In this document: piece by piece, positions 1 to 7,333 of the stretch
How positions within the stretch are numbered: the stretch's first letter is position 1
Layout of the letters: every line of letters starts with the position of its first letter
Source of the DNA: Planosporangium thailandense
Lineage (GTDB): Bacteria; Actinomycetota; Actinomycetes; Mycobacteriales; Micromonosporaceae
Length of the DNA stretch: 64,000 nucleotides
Reading direction: 5' to 3'
NCBI RefSeq assembly: GCF_011947195.1
Contig: NZ_JAATVY010000012.1
Span: 1-64,000 of the forward strand
Program-made: the position numbers and the translations under genes
Notes under the pieces: generated by a model
Told to the model about the DNA's origin: nothing
Seen by the model: only the letters and a program-made list of their open reading frames with translations
The model's database searches: none

Positions 1-1
1 T

Positions 2-298
2 GACCTGCGCATGCTGTTCGCGTTCGCCGGTGCCGTGGCGATCATCGTCGTCGCCTTCGCCGTACTGCGGGTCCGCCGTACGCCAGTACGGATCCACGCC
101 GGCGTGATACCCGGCGCGGTGCTGTTCGGCACCGGCTGGGCGATCTCGGGTGGCTGCCCGGCGATCCCGATCGTGCAGGTCGCCAGCGGATACCTTCCCG
201 CCTTCGTCACGATCGCCGGCATCGTCGTCGGCACGCGGCTCTGCCGCTGGGCCAACACGAAGTACTTCCACCTCGACACCGGATCCTGCGGGCGGTAG
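2..298 (+). CDS. YeeE/YedE-family sulfur (thiosulfate) transporter, C-terminal part
   Basis: The reading frame is already open at the left edge, so only the last roughly 98 codons are in the window. Two or three hydrophobic segments flank a Gly-rich turn containing GWAISGGCP, the conserved Cys-containing pore motif of YeeE/YedE (DUF6691-type) permeases, and the tail has the family-typical KYFHLDTGSC ending. The family moves thiosulfate or related sulfur species across the inner membrane. No sulfur-handling partner survives intact downstream. Confident for the family, less so for the substrate. Confidence 0.75.
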   Translation, partial: DLRMLFAFAGAVAIIVVAFAVLRVRRTPVRIHAGVIPGAVLFGTGWAISGGCPAIPIVQVASGYLPAFVTIAGIVVGTRLCRWANTKYFHLDTGSCGR

Positions 299-436
299 TC
301 GCCAGGAGGGTGACCTGACGAGCCGGCTGCACCGTCTCGACGGTACGCGCTGTGTCGGGGCGCTCGAGACCGTTTCGGTGGCCTGCCGGCGGGTAGGCAA
401 CGAAGCCTTCAGGATCCTCACCGTCACCGGTGGAAG

Positions 437-1678
437 GTGAACGCGGTGGCTGGAGCCGGCCTGCGGGTGGCGATCATCGGCGCCGGAATCGGGGGGCTGT
501 CCCTCGCCTTGGCGCTGCGGGAGCGCGGTCTGGCCGCGGAGGTGTTCGAGCAGGCATCCGAGTTGACCGAGATCGGCGCCGCGATCGCACTTTCCGCCAA
601 CGCCACGCGCGAGTACGTCCGGCTCGGTCTACTCGACGAACTGGCCGAGGTGTCCACGGTTCCGACACAGTTGATCTACCGGCACTGGCGGGACGGTGGC
701 CGCGTCGCAGCTCACCCCATCGGCGACGGCGACTGGTACCGCAAGCGGTTCGGCGCGCCGTACTTCGGAGTTCACCGCGCAGACCTGCAGCGGATCCTCA
801 GCGCCGCCTTCGGGGTGGTCGACCTGCACCTGGGGTGCCGGCTGGTCGACCTCGTCGAGCGGGACGACGGCGTCGGGCTCGAATTCGCCAATGGCCGAGC
901 CGATCACGCCGACCTTGTCGTCGGCGCGGACGGTGTGCGTTCCACGGTCCGCCGGTGGGTGACCGGAACCGACGACGCCGTCTACTCCGGAACCAGCGCC
1001 TTCCGCGGCCTCGTACCGGTGGAGAACCTGCCTTCCCTCCCTGACCCGCGGGCCATGCAGTTCTGGATGGGGTCCGACGCGCACCTGCTGCACTACGCCA
1101 TCGGCGGCGGCACGGAGATGGTCAACTTCCTCGCGGTCGTCGAGGCGCCCCGAATCTGGCCGCACGACGGCACCGTGGCCGGCGTACAGGAGGATGTCCC
1201 GGTCGCGACCTTCCGTGGCTGGCACCCCGCGGTGACCGAAATGGTCAAAGCTGCGTCCAGCCCGGTCCGGTGGGGACTGTTCATCGTCCGTCCCCTGCTG
1301 CGGTGGTACCGCGGCCGGGTGGTCATCCTCGGCGACGCCGCCCACGGCATGCTGCCCCACCACGGGCAGGGCGCGAACACGTCCGTCGAGGATGCCTTCG
1401 CGCTCGCCGGGCTGCTTGTCGGGGCCCGGCCTGACGACCTCGATCCGGTGTTCGCCCGGTACCAGGCCCTGCGGCGGGCTCGTACCCGCGCGATCCAACA
1501 CAGCTCCCGGGTCACCAGCTCCCTGCTTCACCTGCCCGAAGGGCCGGCGGCCCGGATGCGGAACGCCAAGGTGGCCAACGTGGCCGACGACTTCGGCTGG
1601 ATCCACGAGTACGACGTGCAGGAGGCGCTCCGGAAGGCCGGACACGTCCCGGTCGAACTCGCGGGAAGCCGGCGGTGA
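437..1678 (+). CDS. FAD-dependent aromatic hydroxylase (salicylate hydroxylase-like)
   Basis: This 413-residue protein is a class A flavoprotein monooxygenase. It has the N-terminal Rossmann fingerprint GAGIGG (residues 15-20), the DG motif VGADGVRSTVR near residue 160, and the second FAD-binding GD motif RVVILGDAAHG near residue 293 followed by an HHGQGAN stretch. Such enzymes use NAD(P)H and O2 to hydroxylate aromatic or polyketide substrates in the cytoplasm. The GTG start follows a GGTGGAAGG ribosome site. A free-standing acyl carrier protein starts 36 bases downstream, so the substrate may be carrier-tethered or a secondary metabolite; that is inference. Confidence 0.85.
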   Translation: MNAVAGAGLRVAIIGAGIGGLSLALALRERGLAAEVFEQASELTEIGAAIALSANATREYVRLGLLDELAEVSTVPTQLIYRHWRDGGRVAAHPIGDGDWYRKRFGAPYFGVHRADLQRILSAAFGVVDLHLGCRLVDLVERDDGVGLEFANGRADHADLVVGADGVRSTVRRWVTGTDDAVYSGTSAFRGLVPVENLPSLPDPRAMQFWMGSDAHLLHYAIGGGTEMVNFLAVVEAPRIWPHDGTVAGVQEDVPVATFRGWHPAVTEMVKAASSPVRWGLFIVRPLLRWYRGRVVILGDAAHGMLPHHGQGANTSVEDAFALAGLLVGARPDDLDPVFARYQALRRARTRAIQHSSRVTSSLLHLPEGPAARMRNAKVANVADDFGWIHEYDVQEALRKAGHVPVELAGSRR

Positions 1679-1713
1679 CAGCTCGGCTTCCGATCACGAG
1701 CAGGAGGCGACTC

Positions 1714-1965
1714 ATGTCACCGGACGACGTACTCACCGGCGTCGCGGAGGTCGTCGCCACCGTCGCTCATACCGACCCTGGGGACCTGACTCCACAGACG
1801 TCCTTCGCCCACGACCTCGGTCTCGACTCGCTTGCGATGGCTGGACTCATCGTCGCCGCCGAGGACCGGTTCGGCGTGGTCGTCGCGGATGACGCGTGGT
1901 CAGGGCTCCACACGGTGTCCGACCTCACCCGGTACCTCCGGCAGGCGATGGTCGCACCCGCATGA
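1714..1965 (+). CDS. Free-standing acyl carrier protein
   Basis: An 83-residue acidic protein with the phosphopantetheine attachment motif LGLDSLAM, whose Ser would be the prosthetic-group site. The length and helix pattern are those of discrete carriers used by type II polyketide or related assembly systems. The ATG at 1714 is preceded by AGGAGGCG at ideal spacing. A GTG at 1675 that overlaps the upstream stop is also in frame but has no comparable site. It follows the flavin monooxygenase gene and ends convergently inside the TetR gene (41-base overlap). No ketosynthase or adenylation enzyme is nearby, so its charging partner is unknown. Confidence 0.8.
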   Translation: MSPDDVLTGVAEVVATVAHTDPGDLTPQTSFAHDLGLDSLAMAGLIVAAEDRFGVVVADDAWSGLHTVSDLTRYLRQAMVAPA

Positions 1966-2653
1966 GTGCCGACCTCCACCCCTGCTGGTGAAGCTTTTCG
2001 AAGCCGTCGAGCAGCAGGTCGAGCGCGAACTCGAACTCGAACTGGTCGTCACAGCCCTGACCCACGACCGACCCCTCGTCATGGGCGGGACCCATCGCTA
2101 TCTCCGCGATGTGGGGATACCTGCCCGCCAGCTCGCGGAACGCCGCCGCCTGCGCCTCCGGGTCGGCGGGTAGCGGTGAACCGGGGAACAGTTCCTGGGT
2201 GAATCCCCATACGCGACTGCCGAGTGCGTGCATCACGTGGTGGGTCAGGTCGACGGAGAAGCCGCCGGCCCGGAACATGCCGACGACCGAGTTCAGGTAG
2301 TCCAGCACGACCAGGGTGGGTCGGGGGCGGGACTCGATGACGCGCGACGCCCACGGGTGGCGCAGCAGCGCCCGCCGGGCCGAGAGGATGCGCTGGCGGA
2401 TCGCGGTCTTCCAGTCGGTACCCCCGACCGGTGGGTCGATCTCGCCGACGACGACGTCGACCATGCCGTCGAGGAGCTCTTCCTTGTTGGCCACGTGCTT
2501 GTAGAGCGCCATCGGCACGACGCCCAGCTCCTGGGCGAGGCTGCGCATGCTCAGCGATTCGATCCCGATGTCGTCGGCGAGCGCGACGGCGGCGCGCAGC
2601 ACGCGGTCCCGGTTGAGCGGGGCCCGGCGTGCACCGGCTACCTGCTGGACCAC
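1925..2653 (-). CDS. TetR/AcrR-family transcriptional repressor
   Basis: This 242-residue protein has an N-terminal helix-turn-helix (about residues 15-65, containing LSMRSLAQELGVVPMALYKH) and a C-terminal ligand-binding region of the tetracycline-repressor type. It starts with GTG at 2653. It is divergent from the DUF2306 membrane gene at 2805. The 151-base spacer holds two identical 17-bp palindromes in inverted orientation, the most likely binding sites. Auto-repression and control of the membrane gene are inferred from this layout. Its 3' end overlaps that of the acyl carrier gene. Confidence 0.88.
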   Translation of the reverse strand: MVQQVAGARRAPLNRDRVLRAAVALADDIGIESLSMRSLAQELGVVPMALYKHVANKEELLDGMVDVVVGEIDPPVGGTDWKTAIRQRILSARRALLRHPWASRVIESRPRPTLVVLDYLNSVVGMFRAGGFSVDLTHHVMHALGSRVWGFTQELFPGSPLPADPEAQAAAFRELAGRYPHIAEIAMGPAHDEGSVVGQGCDDQFEFEFALDLLLDGFEKLHQQGWRSALMRVRPSPAGGTG

Positions 2654-2702
2654 GTCGACCGCCTTTCCTGCGAACGGTTGCGGATCGGTACCCGTCCTTG
2701 AC

Positions 2703-2719
2703 GGTGTACGCCGTACACC
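2703..2719. promoter_or_regulatory. Probable TetR operator, copy 1
   Basis: The sequence GGTGTACGCCGTACACC is an interrupted perfect palindrome with 8-base arms and one central base. It lies 50 bases upstream of the TetR start and is the reverse complement of the second copy at 2736-2752. Confidence 0.75.
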
Positions 2720-2735
2720 CTACTCTGACTCGTGC

Positions 2736-2752
2736 GGTGTACGGCGTACACC
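2736..2752. promoter_or_regulatory. Probable TetR operator, copy 2
   Basis: GGTGTACGGCGTACACC is the same palindrome as at 2703-2719, with the central base swapped. The centre-to-centre distance is 33 bases, about three helical turns, which puts the two sites on the same DNA face. It ends 52 bases upstream of the DUF2306 start. Confidence 0.75.
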
Positions 2753-2804
2753 TTGGCTGTCGGCCAGGCCGGCCGATGGCTGCACGGGAAGAAGGGATCC
2801 TGCC

Positions 2805-3491
2805 GTGACCTCCTCCGCCAAGCGCGATTGGCTGGTGCCAGTCGGGCTGATCATGCTCAGCGTCGTACCCGTGATGGCCGGTGCCGCCCGGGTCACCCAG
2901 CTCACCGGTGGTGCGACCGTCACCCCGGAGAACGCCCGGTTCTTCGCCTCACCGGTGCCCGTCCTGGTGCACATCTTCAGCGTCACCCCGTACTCCCTGC
3001 TGGGGGCGCTGCAGTTCGCCCGTGGCTTCCGCCGCCGCAGACCCGGCTGGCACCGCCTCGCCGGACGGCTGCTGGTCCTCTGCGGGCTCGGCGCGGCGCT
3101 GTCGGGCCTGTGGATGACGGCGTTCTATCCGCGGCCTCCCGCCGACGACGTGCTCCTCACCGGCTTCCGTTTCGTCTTCGGCGCAGCCATGGTCGCCTGC
3201 ATCGTCCTCGGCTTCACCGCTGTCCGGCGTCGGGACATCGCCGGCCACCGCGCCTGGATGGCCCGCGCCTACGCGATCGGTCTGGGCGCGGGTACCCAGG
3301 TCCTGACCCACCTGCCCTGGATGTTGCTGGTCGGCCAGCCGAGCGGGCTTCCGCGGGCGATGATGATGCTGGCCGGCTGGGTGATCAACCTTGCGGTGGT
3401 GGAATGGGCGCTGCGCAGGCGGCCGACCAGGTCAACCCGGACGCTCGGGGGTCCCGCCGACGCTCGCGTAGGGGTTCTCGCCGGCCGATGA
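2805..3491 (+). CDS. DUF2306-type membrane protein
   Basis: This 228-residue integral membrane protein has about six hydrophobic segments. His and Arg residues sit at helix ends, as in GWHRLAGR and GHRAWMARAYA, the pattern of the predicted membrane family DUF2306. No biochemical role is established for it. The GTG at 2805 was chosen because a GAAGAAGG purine run precedes it. The longer frame upstream would read through the operators and is unlikely to be coding. It is probably de-repressed by the ligand of the adjacent TetR protein. Confidence 0.75.
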   Translation: MTSSAKRDWLVPVGLIMLSVVPVMAGAARVTQLTGGATVTPENARFFASPVPVLVHIFSVTPYSLLGALQFARGFRRRRPGWHRLAGRLLVLCGLGAALSGLWMTAFYPRPPADDVLLTGFRFVFGAAMVACIVLGFTAVRRRDIAGHRAWMARAYAIGLGAGTQVLTHLPWMLLVGQPSGLPRAMMMLAGWVINLAVVEWALRRRPTRSTRTLGGPADARVGVLAGR

Positions 3492-3572
3492 AGGCGACGT
3501 GCCTTGTTCCGAGCGGTGTTCAGCGCGGGTGCGAGCTGGCTGTCGGGGTTTGCGCCTGGCACCGCCGACAGA

Positions 3573-4013
3573 TCAGCCCAGTTCGGGGCAGCCGGGGTCA
3601 GCCGCGTCGTCGGACAGCGGGGCACCCTTCGGGTCCACGTAGAGGACATCGAGGACCAGCGGCGTCTTGCCGAGGTTCACACCCCGGTGGACATGTTCGG
3701 CACCGCTCTCCTCAACGATCAGCTGACCGGTCCGGTAGGTGTCAACCGTCGTGCAGTCAGCCATCTCGTGGGTCAGGGTGCCCGACCTGATCACGCCGTA
3801 GAGCGTGCCTTCGTGCGTGTGCCATCCGGTCGTGCCACCAGGTTGAACCGTGATCTCCCGGAGGATGTAGTCGGTGTCACCGATGGTCTTTCGGTAAATG
3901 ATGGTGCCGGTCACGCCGGCCGGCGGGGTGGCCATCGCCGCCGTCGGGGCCAGCAGAACGACTCCCAGCGCCGCCGCCGCGGCAAGGGTCAGCTTCCGTG
4001 CTGGATGCGTCAC
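3573..4013 (-). CDS. Secreted cupin-domain protein
   Basis: A 146-residue protein with a signal peptide (KLTLAAAAALGVVLLAPTAAMA) followed by a single cupin barrel. Cupin motif 1 is visible as GWHTHEGTLYGVIRSG with two His and a Glu, and motif 2 as a later HVHRGVN. Metal binding is therefore plausible and the protein should act outside the membrane. The GTG at 4013 was chosen because a GGAAAGGA site lies eight bases before it; an in-frame start at 4052 would add a non-signal-like leader. The substrate is unknown. Confidence 0.75.
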   Translation of the reverse strand: MTHPARKLTLAAAAALGVVLLAPTAAMATPPAGVTGTIIYRKTIGDTDYILREITVQPGGTTGWHTHEGTLYGVIRSGTLTHEMADCTTVDTYRTGQLIVEESGAEHVHRGVNLGKTPLVLDVLYVDPKGAPLSDDAADPGCPELG

Positions 4014-4408
4014 TGCCGGATCCTTTCCGGGGAGGCAGCTGAAGCCCGCCAACGAACACGGACATGCGTCGGGAAATTACCCCTTCCGTCCGGCGAGCGA
4101 CATCACTACTGCGCATATGTGAACAGCGGCTCCACGGTGCGCCGCGACGGGGACTTCTCGTTGGGCTGTCAGCGCTCCGCTTCTCATCTGGTGCCAGCGG
4201 ATCGTGCCCGAGTTGCCAACACCTCGCGCGTCACCGGCAGGGAGGAACGGGCGCCGGGCGGCCAACGACCTTCGAAGCCACCCGCGCGGGAGGGCTCGCG
4301 GAACGCGATCCCACCCGTTGCGGGTGTGGTGGGGTGACCGCAGGGCGAATGACGCTTTCTACAGATACACCCGCGTGATGCGGAACTGCCGAATGGGAGG
4401 ACAGGCAG
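4014..4408. other. Intergenic region, 395 bases
   Basis: No convincing gene is seen here. The open frames that cross it lack ribosome sites and family resemblance. It should contain the promoter of the leftward cupin gene and the promoter of the rightward SHOCT-domain gene, but I cannot place either with confidence. Confidence 0.4.
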
Positions 4409-4789
4409 ATGAATTACCCGTTGTTGGATGCGTTCTTGACGATGCTGTGGTTCTTCCTGTGGGTCCTCTGGATCTTCCTGGTGGGTTCGATCATCGTTGA
4501 CATCTTCCGTAGTCCCGATCTCGGTGGCTGGGCCAAGGCTGGCTGGACGTTCCTCGTCATCGTGCTTCCACTTGTCGGTGTGCTCGCCTACCTGATCGCG
4601 CGCGGCGGGAAGATGCACGAGCGGCAGGTCCGCGCGGCTCAGATCGAGGAGCAGAGGGCCCGCTCCTACATCAGGGAGGCGGCCGGAGGCGGAAACGCCG
4701 CCGAGCTGAAGACGCTCACCGAGCTGAAGGACCGGGGCGTGATCAACATGGCCGAGTACGAGCGGGAGAAGGCGAAGATCCTCAGCTGA
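4409..4789 (+). CDS. Small membrane protein with SHOCT domain
   Basis: A 126-residue protein with two N-terminal membrane helices separated by a short loop (SPDLGGWAKAGW), as in PLDc_N-like proteins. A charged linker and a C-terminal SHOCT motif follow, TLTELKDRGVINMAEYEREKAKIL in outline at about residues 100-125. SHOCT is a short helical-hairpin oligomerisation or anchoring module. The ATG follows GGGAGGA. The function is not known. Confidence 0.75.
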   Translation: MNYPLLDAFLTMLWFFLWVLWIFLVGSIIVDIFRSPDLGGWAKAGWTFLVIVLPLVGVLAYLIARGGKMHERQVRAAQIEEQRARSYIREAAGGGNAAELKTLTELKDRGVINMAEYEREKAKILS

Positions 4790-5004
4790 CCCGCGTCCGG
4801 AGGTGTTTCGAACGACCCGGTCGAGCGGGGCGCAGAGCGGGCAGGTCCCTGGCGGGTCTGTCCGCTCACGCTCCGCACGCTGATGTGCCGGAGCTTCTCG
4901 GCGGCGGAATCATCTGCGCGAGCCTGCCGTGCGGTGGGGTCTCGCCTCGACTGCCGCTAGAGACACGAACGCCGTGACGTGCGGCCACGGCGAGTCGGAA
5001 GGAT

Positions 5005-6165
5005 ATGGCCGATCAGTTGGTGGTGACGATGTTTACCTACCAAGATCACGCTCCGCCACGGGGGCTTTCGGACCGGCTCCGCGCGGCCGGCTGGCTGGCC
5101 TGGTCGCTCATCGGCGTGGGGCTGCTGGTCGCGGGCCTGATCGTCCTGGTCATGGTGCTGCGACCGATCGTGCTGGCGTTGCTGGTCGCCCTGTTTCTGG
5201 CCACCGTTTTCCTACCGGTCGTCGACGCCCTGGCCGGGCATGGCGTGCCCCGTGCGCTCGGCTCCGTCGTCGCCCTGCTGATCGTGATCGGGGTGGGCGC
5301 CGGCGCGGTCGTGCTGGTCGTGTGGGGGGTGGTGAGCCAGTGGGGGGAGATCAGCCTGAGTCTGAACAAAGCCGTCGGTAGGGTGCACGACATCCTCGCC
5401 TCCGCGGGCGGGAACGGCGGCGTGGCCGAGGCTGGCCAGCGATCCGTGCAGCGCTCGTCGGGCACCCTGCTGGCAGGTCTCGCCCCGGCGCTGGGCAACC
5501 TGCTTGGCGCCGGCGTAAACGTCCTGCTCGGCCTGTTCATCGCGCTGTTCGTCTGCTTCTTCCTGCTCAAGGACGGCCACGCCATGGCGCCCCGCTTCGC
5601 CCGGTGGATTCCGCTGCCCGAGCACCTGAGCCGGCAGTTGCTCGGCCAGTCGGCGATCGCGATCCGGCGCTACTTCGTCGGGCTGACCCTGCTCGGCGCG
5701 GTCAACGCCGTCGCGGTCGCGATCGGCGCGTTGATCCTGCGCGTACCGCTGGTGGGCGCGATCGCGGTGATCACCTTGCTCGGCACGTACGTGCCGTACC
5801 TCGGCGCCGCGGTCGCGTCCGTATTCACGGTGCTGATCGCGCTGGGCGCCGGTGGGCGGACCACCGCCCTGTGGATGATCCTGGTCGTCATCGTCGCCAA
5901 CACCCTGCTGCAGAACCTCGTCAGCCCGTTCGCCTTCGGTGCGGCGCTCCAGCTCAGCGCGCCGGTGGTGCTGCTCAGCGCCATGCTGGGCGGCGCCATC
6001 GCGGGAGTCGCCGGGCTGACGCTCGCGACCCCGGTGGCCGCGATCGTCAAACGCAGCGTCGACGTGCTCAGGCAGCCGCAGCGGCTGGCGGACGAAGCCG
6101 ACCTGCCACCGCCGGCAGGGCCGACATCGGCCGGTCATCCGGCCGATTCCGATCCGGAGCGGTGA
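5005..6165 (+). CDS. AI-2E family transporter / permease
   Basis: This 386-residue polytopic protein has the AI-2E (PerM/YdiK-like) layout. Two N-terminal helices come first, then a hydrophilic segment (about residues 110-165), then five or six helices with the conserved run LLGTYVPYLGAAVA and the NLVSPFAFG region near residue 310. Members export small molecules or act as ion antiporters; the substrate here cannot be deduced. The ATG at 5005 is preceded by GGAAGGA. A short Pro-rich cytoplasmic tail ends the protein. Confidence 0.82.
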   Translation: MADQLVVTMFTYQDHAPPRGLSDRLRAAGWLAWSLIGVGLLVAGLIVLVMVLRPIVLALLVALFLATVFLPVVDALAGHGVPRALGSVVALLIVIGVGAGAVVLVVWGVVSQWGEISLSLNKAVGRVHDILASAGGNGGVAEAGQRSVQRSSGTLLAGLAPALGNLLGAGVNVLLGLFIALFVCFFLLKDGHAMAPRFARWIPLPEHLSRQLLGQSAIAIRRYFVGLTLLGAVNAVAVAIGALILRVPLVGAIAVITLLGTYVPYLGAAVASVFTVLIALGAGGRTTALWMILVVIVANTLLQNLVSPFAFGAALQLSAPVVLLSAMLGGAIAGVAGLTLATPVAAIVKRSVDVLRQPQRLADEADLPPPAGPTSAGHPADSDPER

Positions 6166-6202
6166 CCGGCAAGGAGCACGGCCGGCCGCGGCGGCTCGGG
6201 CC

Positions 6203-6400
6203 GTGAGCGGTGGCGAGGACGACGTGAACTTCCTGACGCTCCTGCCCATGGCCGTGGTCATGGTCGCCGGCCCGCAGTTCGTGAGCGCCGTGTTTCTGGC
6301 CCCCGTACAGTCCCGGCTCCGCGACTGGATGAACAGGTACTCGTGGGTCATCAACGAGGTGGTGATCCTGTTCTTCGCCGTCGTCACCGTCGCCGGATAA
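6203..6400 (+). pseudogene. GAP-family (lipid-addressing) membrane protein, apparently internally deleted
   Basis: A 65-codon frame from a GTG encodes two hydrophobic segments. The first, LLPMAVVMVAGPQFVSAVFLA, resembles the N-terminal helix of GAP (Sap/addressing) membrane proteins. The second, containing DWMNRYSWVINEVVILFFA, resembles their C-terminal helix. The usual four central helices are missing, as if an in-frame deletion joined the two ends. It could still be expressed as a two-helix protein. The family assignment is from memory of the pattern and needs alignment. Confidence 0.45.
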
Positions 6401-6463
6401 GCCCGTCCAGCCGATCGCACAGCACGTACTGCTGGTGGTTGTCATGTCGCTCGGGTCATATTT

Positions 6464-6982
6464 CTAATTGGGCTTGGATATGAAAGCGGCCCATAGGTCA
6501 ACAGCCTGTTGGAGGTCCAAGGCGGCGACTTCCTCCCGTGGCATGCCGACAGTGAAGATGAGTCTGTCTGCGAGCCAGTCGGGTACGGGCTCTCTGGGGG
6601 TGACTTCCGCGGCGATGACGCCGCCTGCCCTGCGTCCGAGCTGCTCGACCACTCGGGCGAGCTTCACGAGGTCGGGACGGGTCGCGCCGGCCGCCCTGAT
6701 GCGCGCAGCCGCCTCGGCGTAAACCTCGGCGTCGGCCCGCGCTCCGACGGCCCATACCTCGCAGATTTCTACCGACTTGTCGTCGGTGATGCGGTAGACG
6801 ATGCGCCAGGTGTTACGGCCTACGACGAGTTTGCGGAAGCCGGTCAGTTCGCCGCCGAGCGGATAACCGGCCTCAGGATTGTCTTCGAGCAGGAGAACCT
6901 TCTTCAGCACCTTCGGGACCGCATCGGGGCCGATCCGCCTCAGGTCGTCGATAGCCGCTTCCGTGAAGTTGATCTCGGCCAT
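6464..6982 (-). CDS. RelE/ParE-type toxin with C-terminal extension
   Basis: The first 90 or so residues of this 172-residue protein match the RelE/ParE toxin fold: FTEAAIDDLRRI at the start, then YPLGGELTGFRKLVVGRNTWRIVYRI, then CEVWAVGARADAEVY. Such toxins cleave mRNA on the ribosome or poison gyrase. Unusually, a further 80 residues follow, with no family I recognise. The gene starts three bases after the Phd-like antitoxin gene stop, so the two form one operon with the antitoxin first. Confidence 0.8.
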   Translation of the reverse strand: MAEINFTEAAIDDLRRIGPDAVPKVLKKVLLLEDNPEAGYPLGGELTGFRKLVVGRNTWRIVYRITDDKSVEICEVWAVGARADAEVYAEAAARIRAAGATRPDLVKLARVVEQLGRRAGGVIAAEVTPREPVPDWLADRLIFTVGMPREEVAALDLQQAVDLWAAFISKPN

Positions 6983-6985
6983 CGG

Positions 6986-7294
6986 TCACTCGTCGTCTGG
7001 CAGTGCGGCCAACGACTCGCGAGTGTGCCCGAATGCCTTCAAGACGTCATCGAGTGGAGTGCGCACGCCGGTGTCCGTCGCCGTCCGGGCGAGTGCAAGA
7101 GCGAGATCGCGAAGGTCTGCCGCTGCCTCTTCGATTTCGTTGAGGCGTTGCATGCTCACTACTGCCGCCACTGCTTCATTCCGCCGCGTGACGACAACTT
7201 CGGACCCGCGCTCGGCGTCGGCGACGAGTCCGGCGACCCCTCGCTGTGTGGCCTCGGTGACGCTGACCCGGTGGGCGTCATGAAGGATGGTCAT
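6986..7294 (-). CDS. Phd/YefM-type antitoxin
   Basis: A 102-residue protein with an N-terminal DNA-binding fold typical of Phd/YefM: RVSVTEATQRGVAGLVADAERGSEVVVTRRNEAVAAVVS. A helical tail that would wrap the toxin follows. It is the first gene of the toxin-antitoxin pair and should auto-repress the operon through a site near 7303-7322. Confidence 0.82.
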   Translation of the reverse strand: MTILHDAHRVSVTEATQRGVAGLVADAERGSEVVVTRRNEAVAAVVSMQRLNEIEEAAADLRDLALALARTATDTGVRTPLDDVLKAFGHTRESLAALPDDE

Positions 7295-7302
7295 GCCAGT
7301 AA

Positions 7303-7322
7303 CTGTACAGAAAGGTATACAG
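7303..7322. promoter_or_regulatory. Possible toxin-antitoxin operator
   Basis: The perfect 8-base palindrome CTGTACAG is followed ten bases on by a near copy, TATACAG, directly upstream of the antitoxin start. This is the usual place for Phd auto-repression. The assignment rests on position and symmetry only. Confidence 0.4.
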
Positions 7323-7333
7323 AATAGCGAGAG

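Noticed and set aside
315-440. Possible TusA-like sulfur carrier remnant after the YeeE/YedE gene (LDGTRCVGALETV)
   Set aside because: AGGAGGG precedes it, but the only in-frame initiator would be CTG, and the 41 codons lack the Cys-Pro motif. It is too short to support.
629-1645. Leftward 338-codon frame opposite the flavin monooxygenase
   Set aside because: The rightward frame has all flavoprotein motifs; the leftward one has none and is low complexity.
3504-4337. Rightward 277-codon frame opposite the cupin gene
   Set aside because: The leftward cupin has a signal peptide and both His motifs; this frame has no recognisable feature.
5212-6420. Leftward 402-codon frame opposite the AI-2E transporter
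   Set aside because: It lacks membrane helices or motifs and is the mirror of a clear transporter gene.
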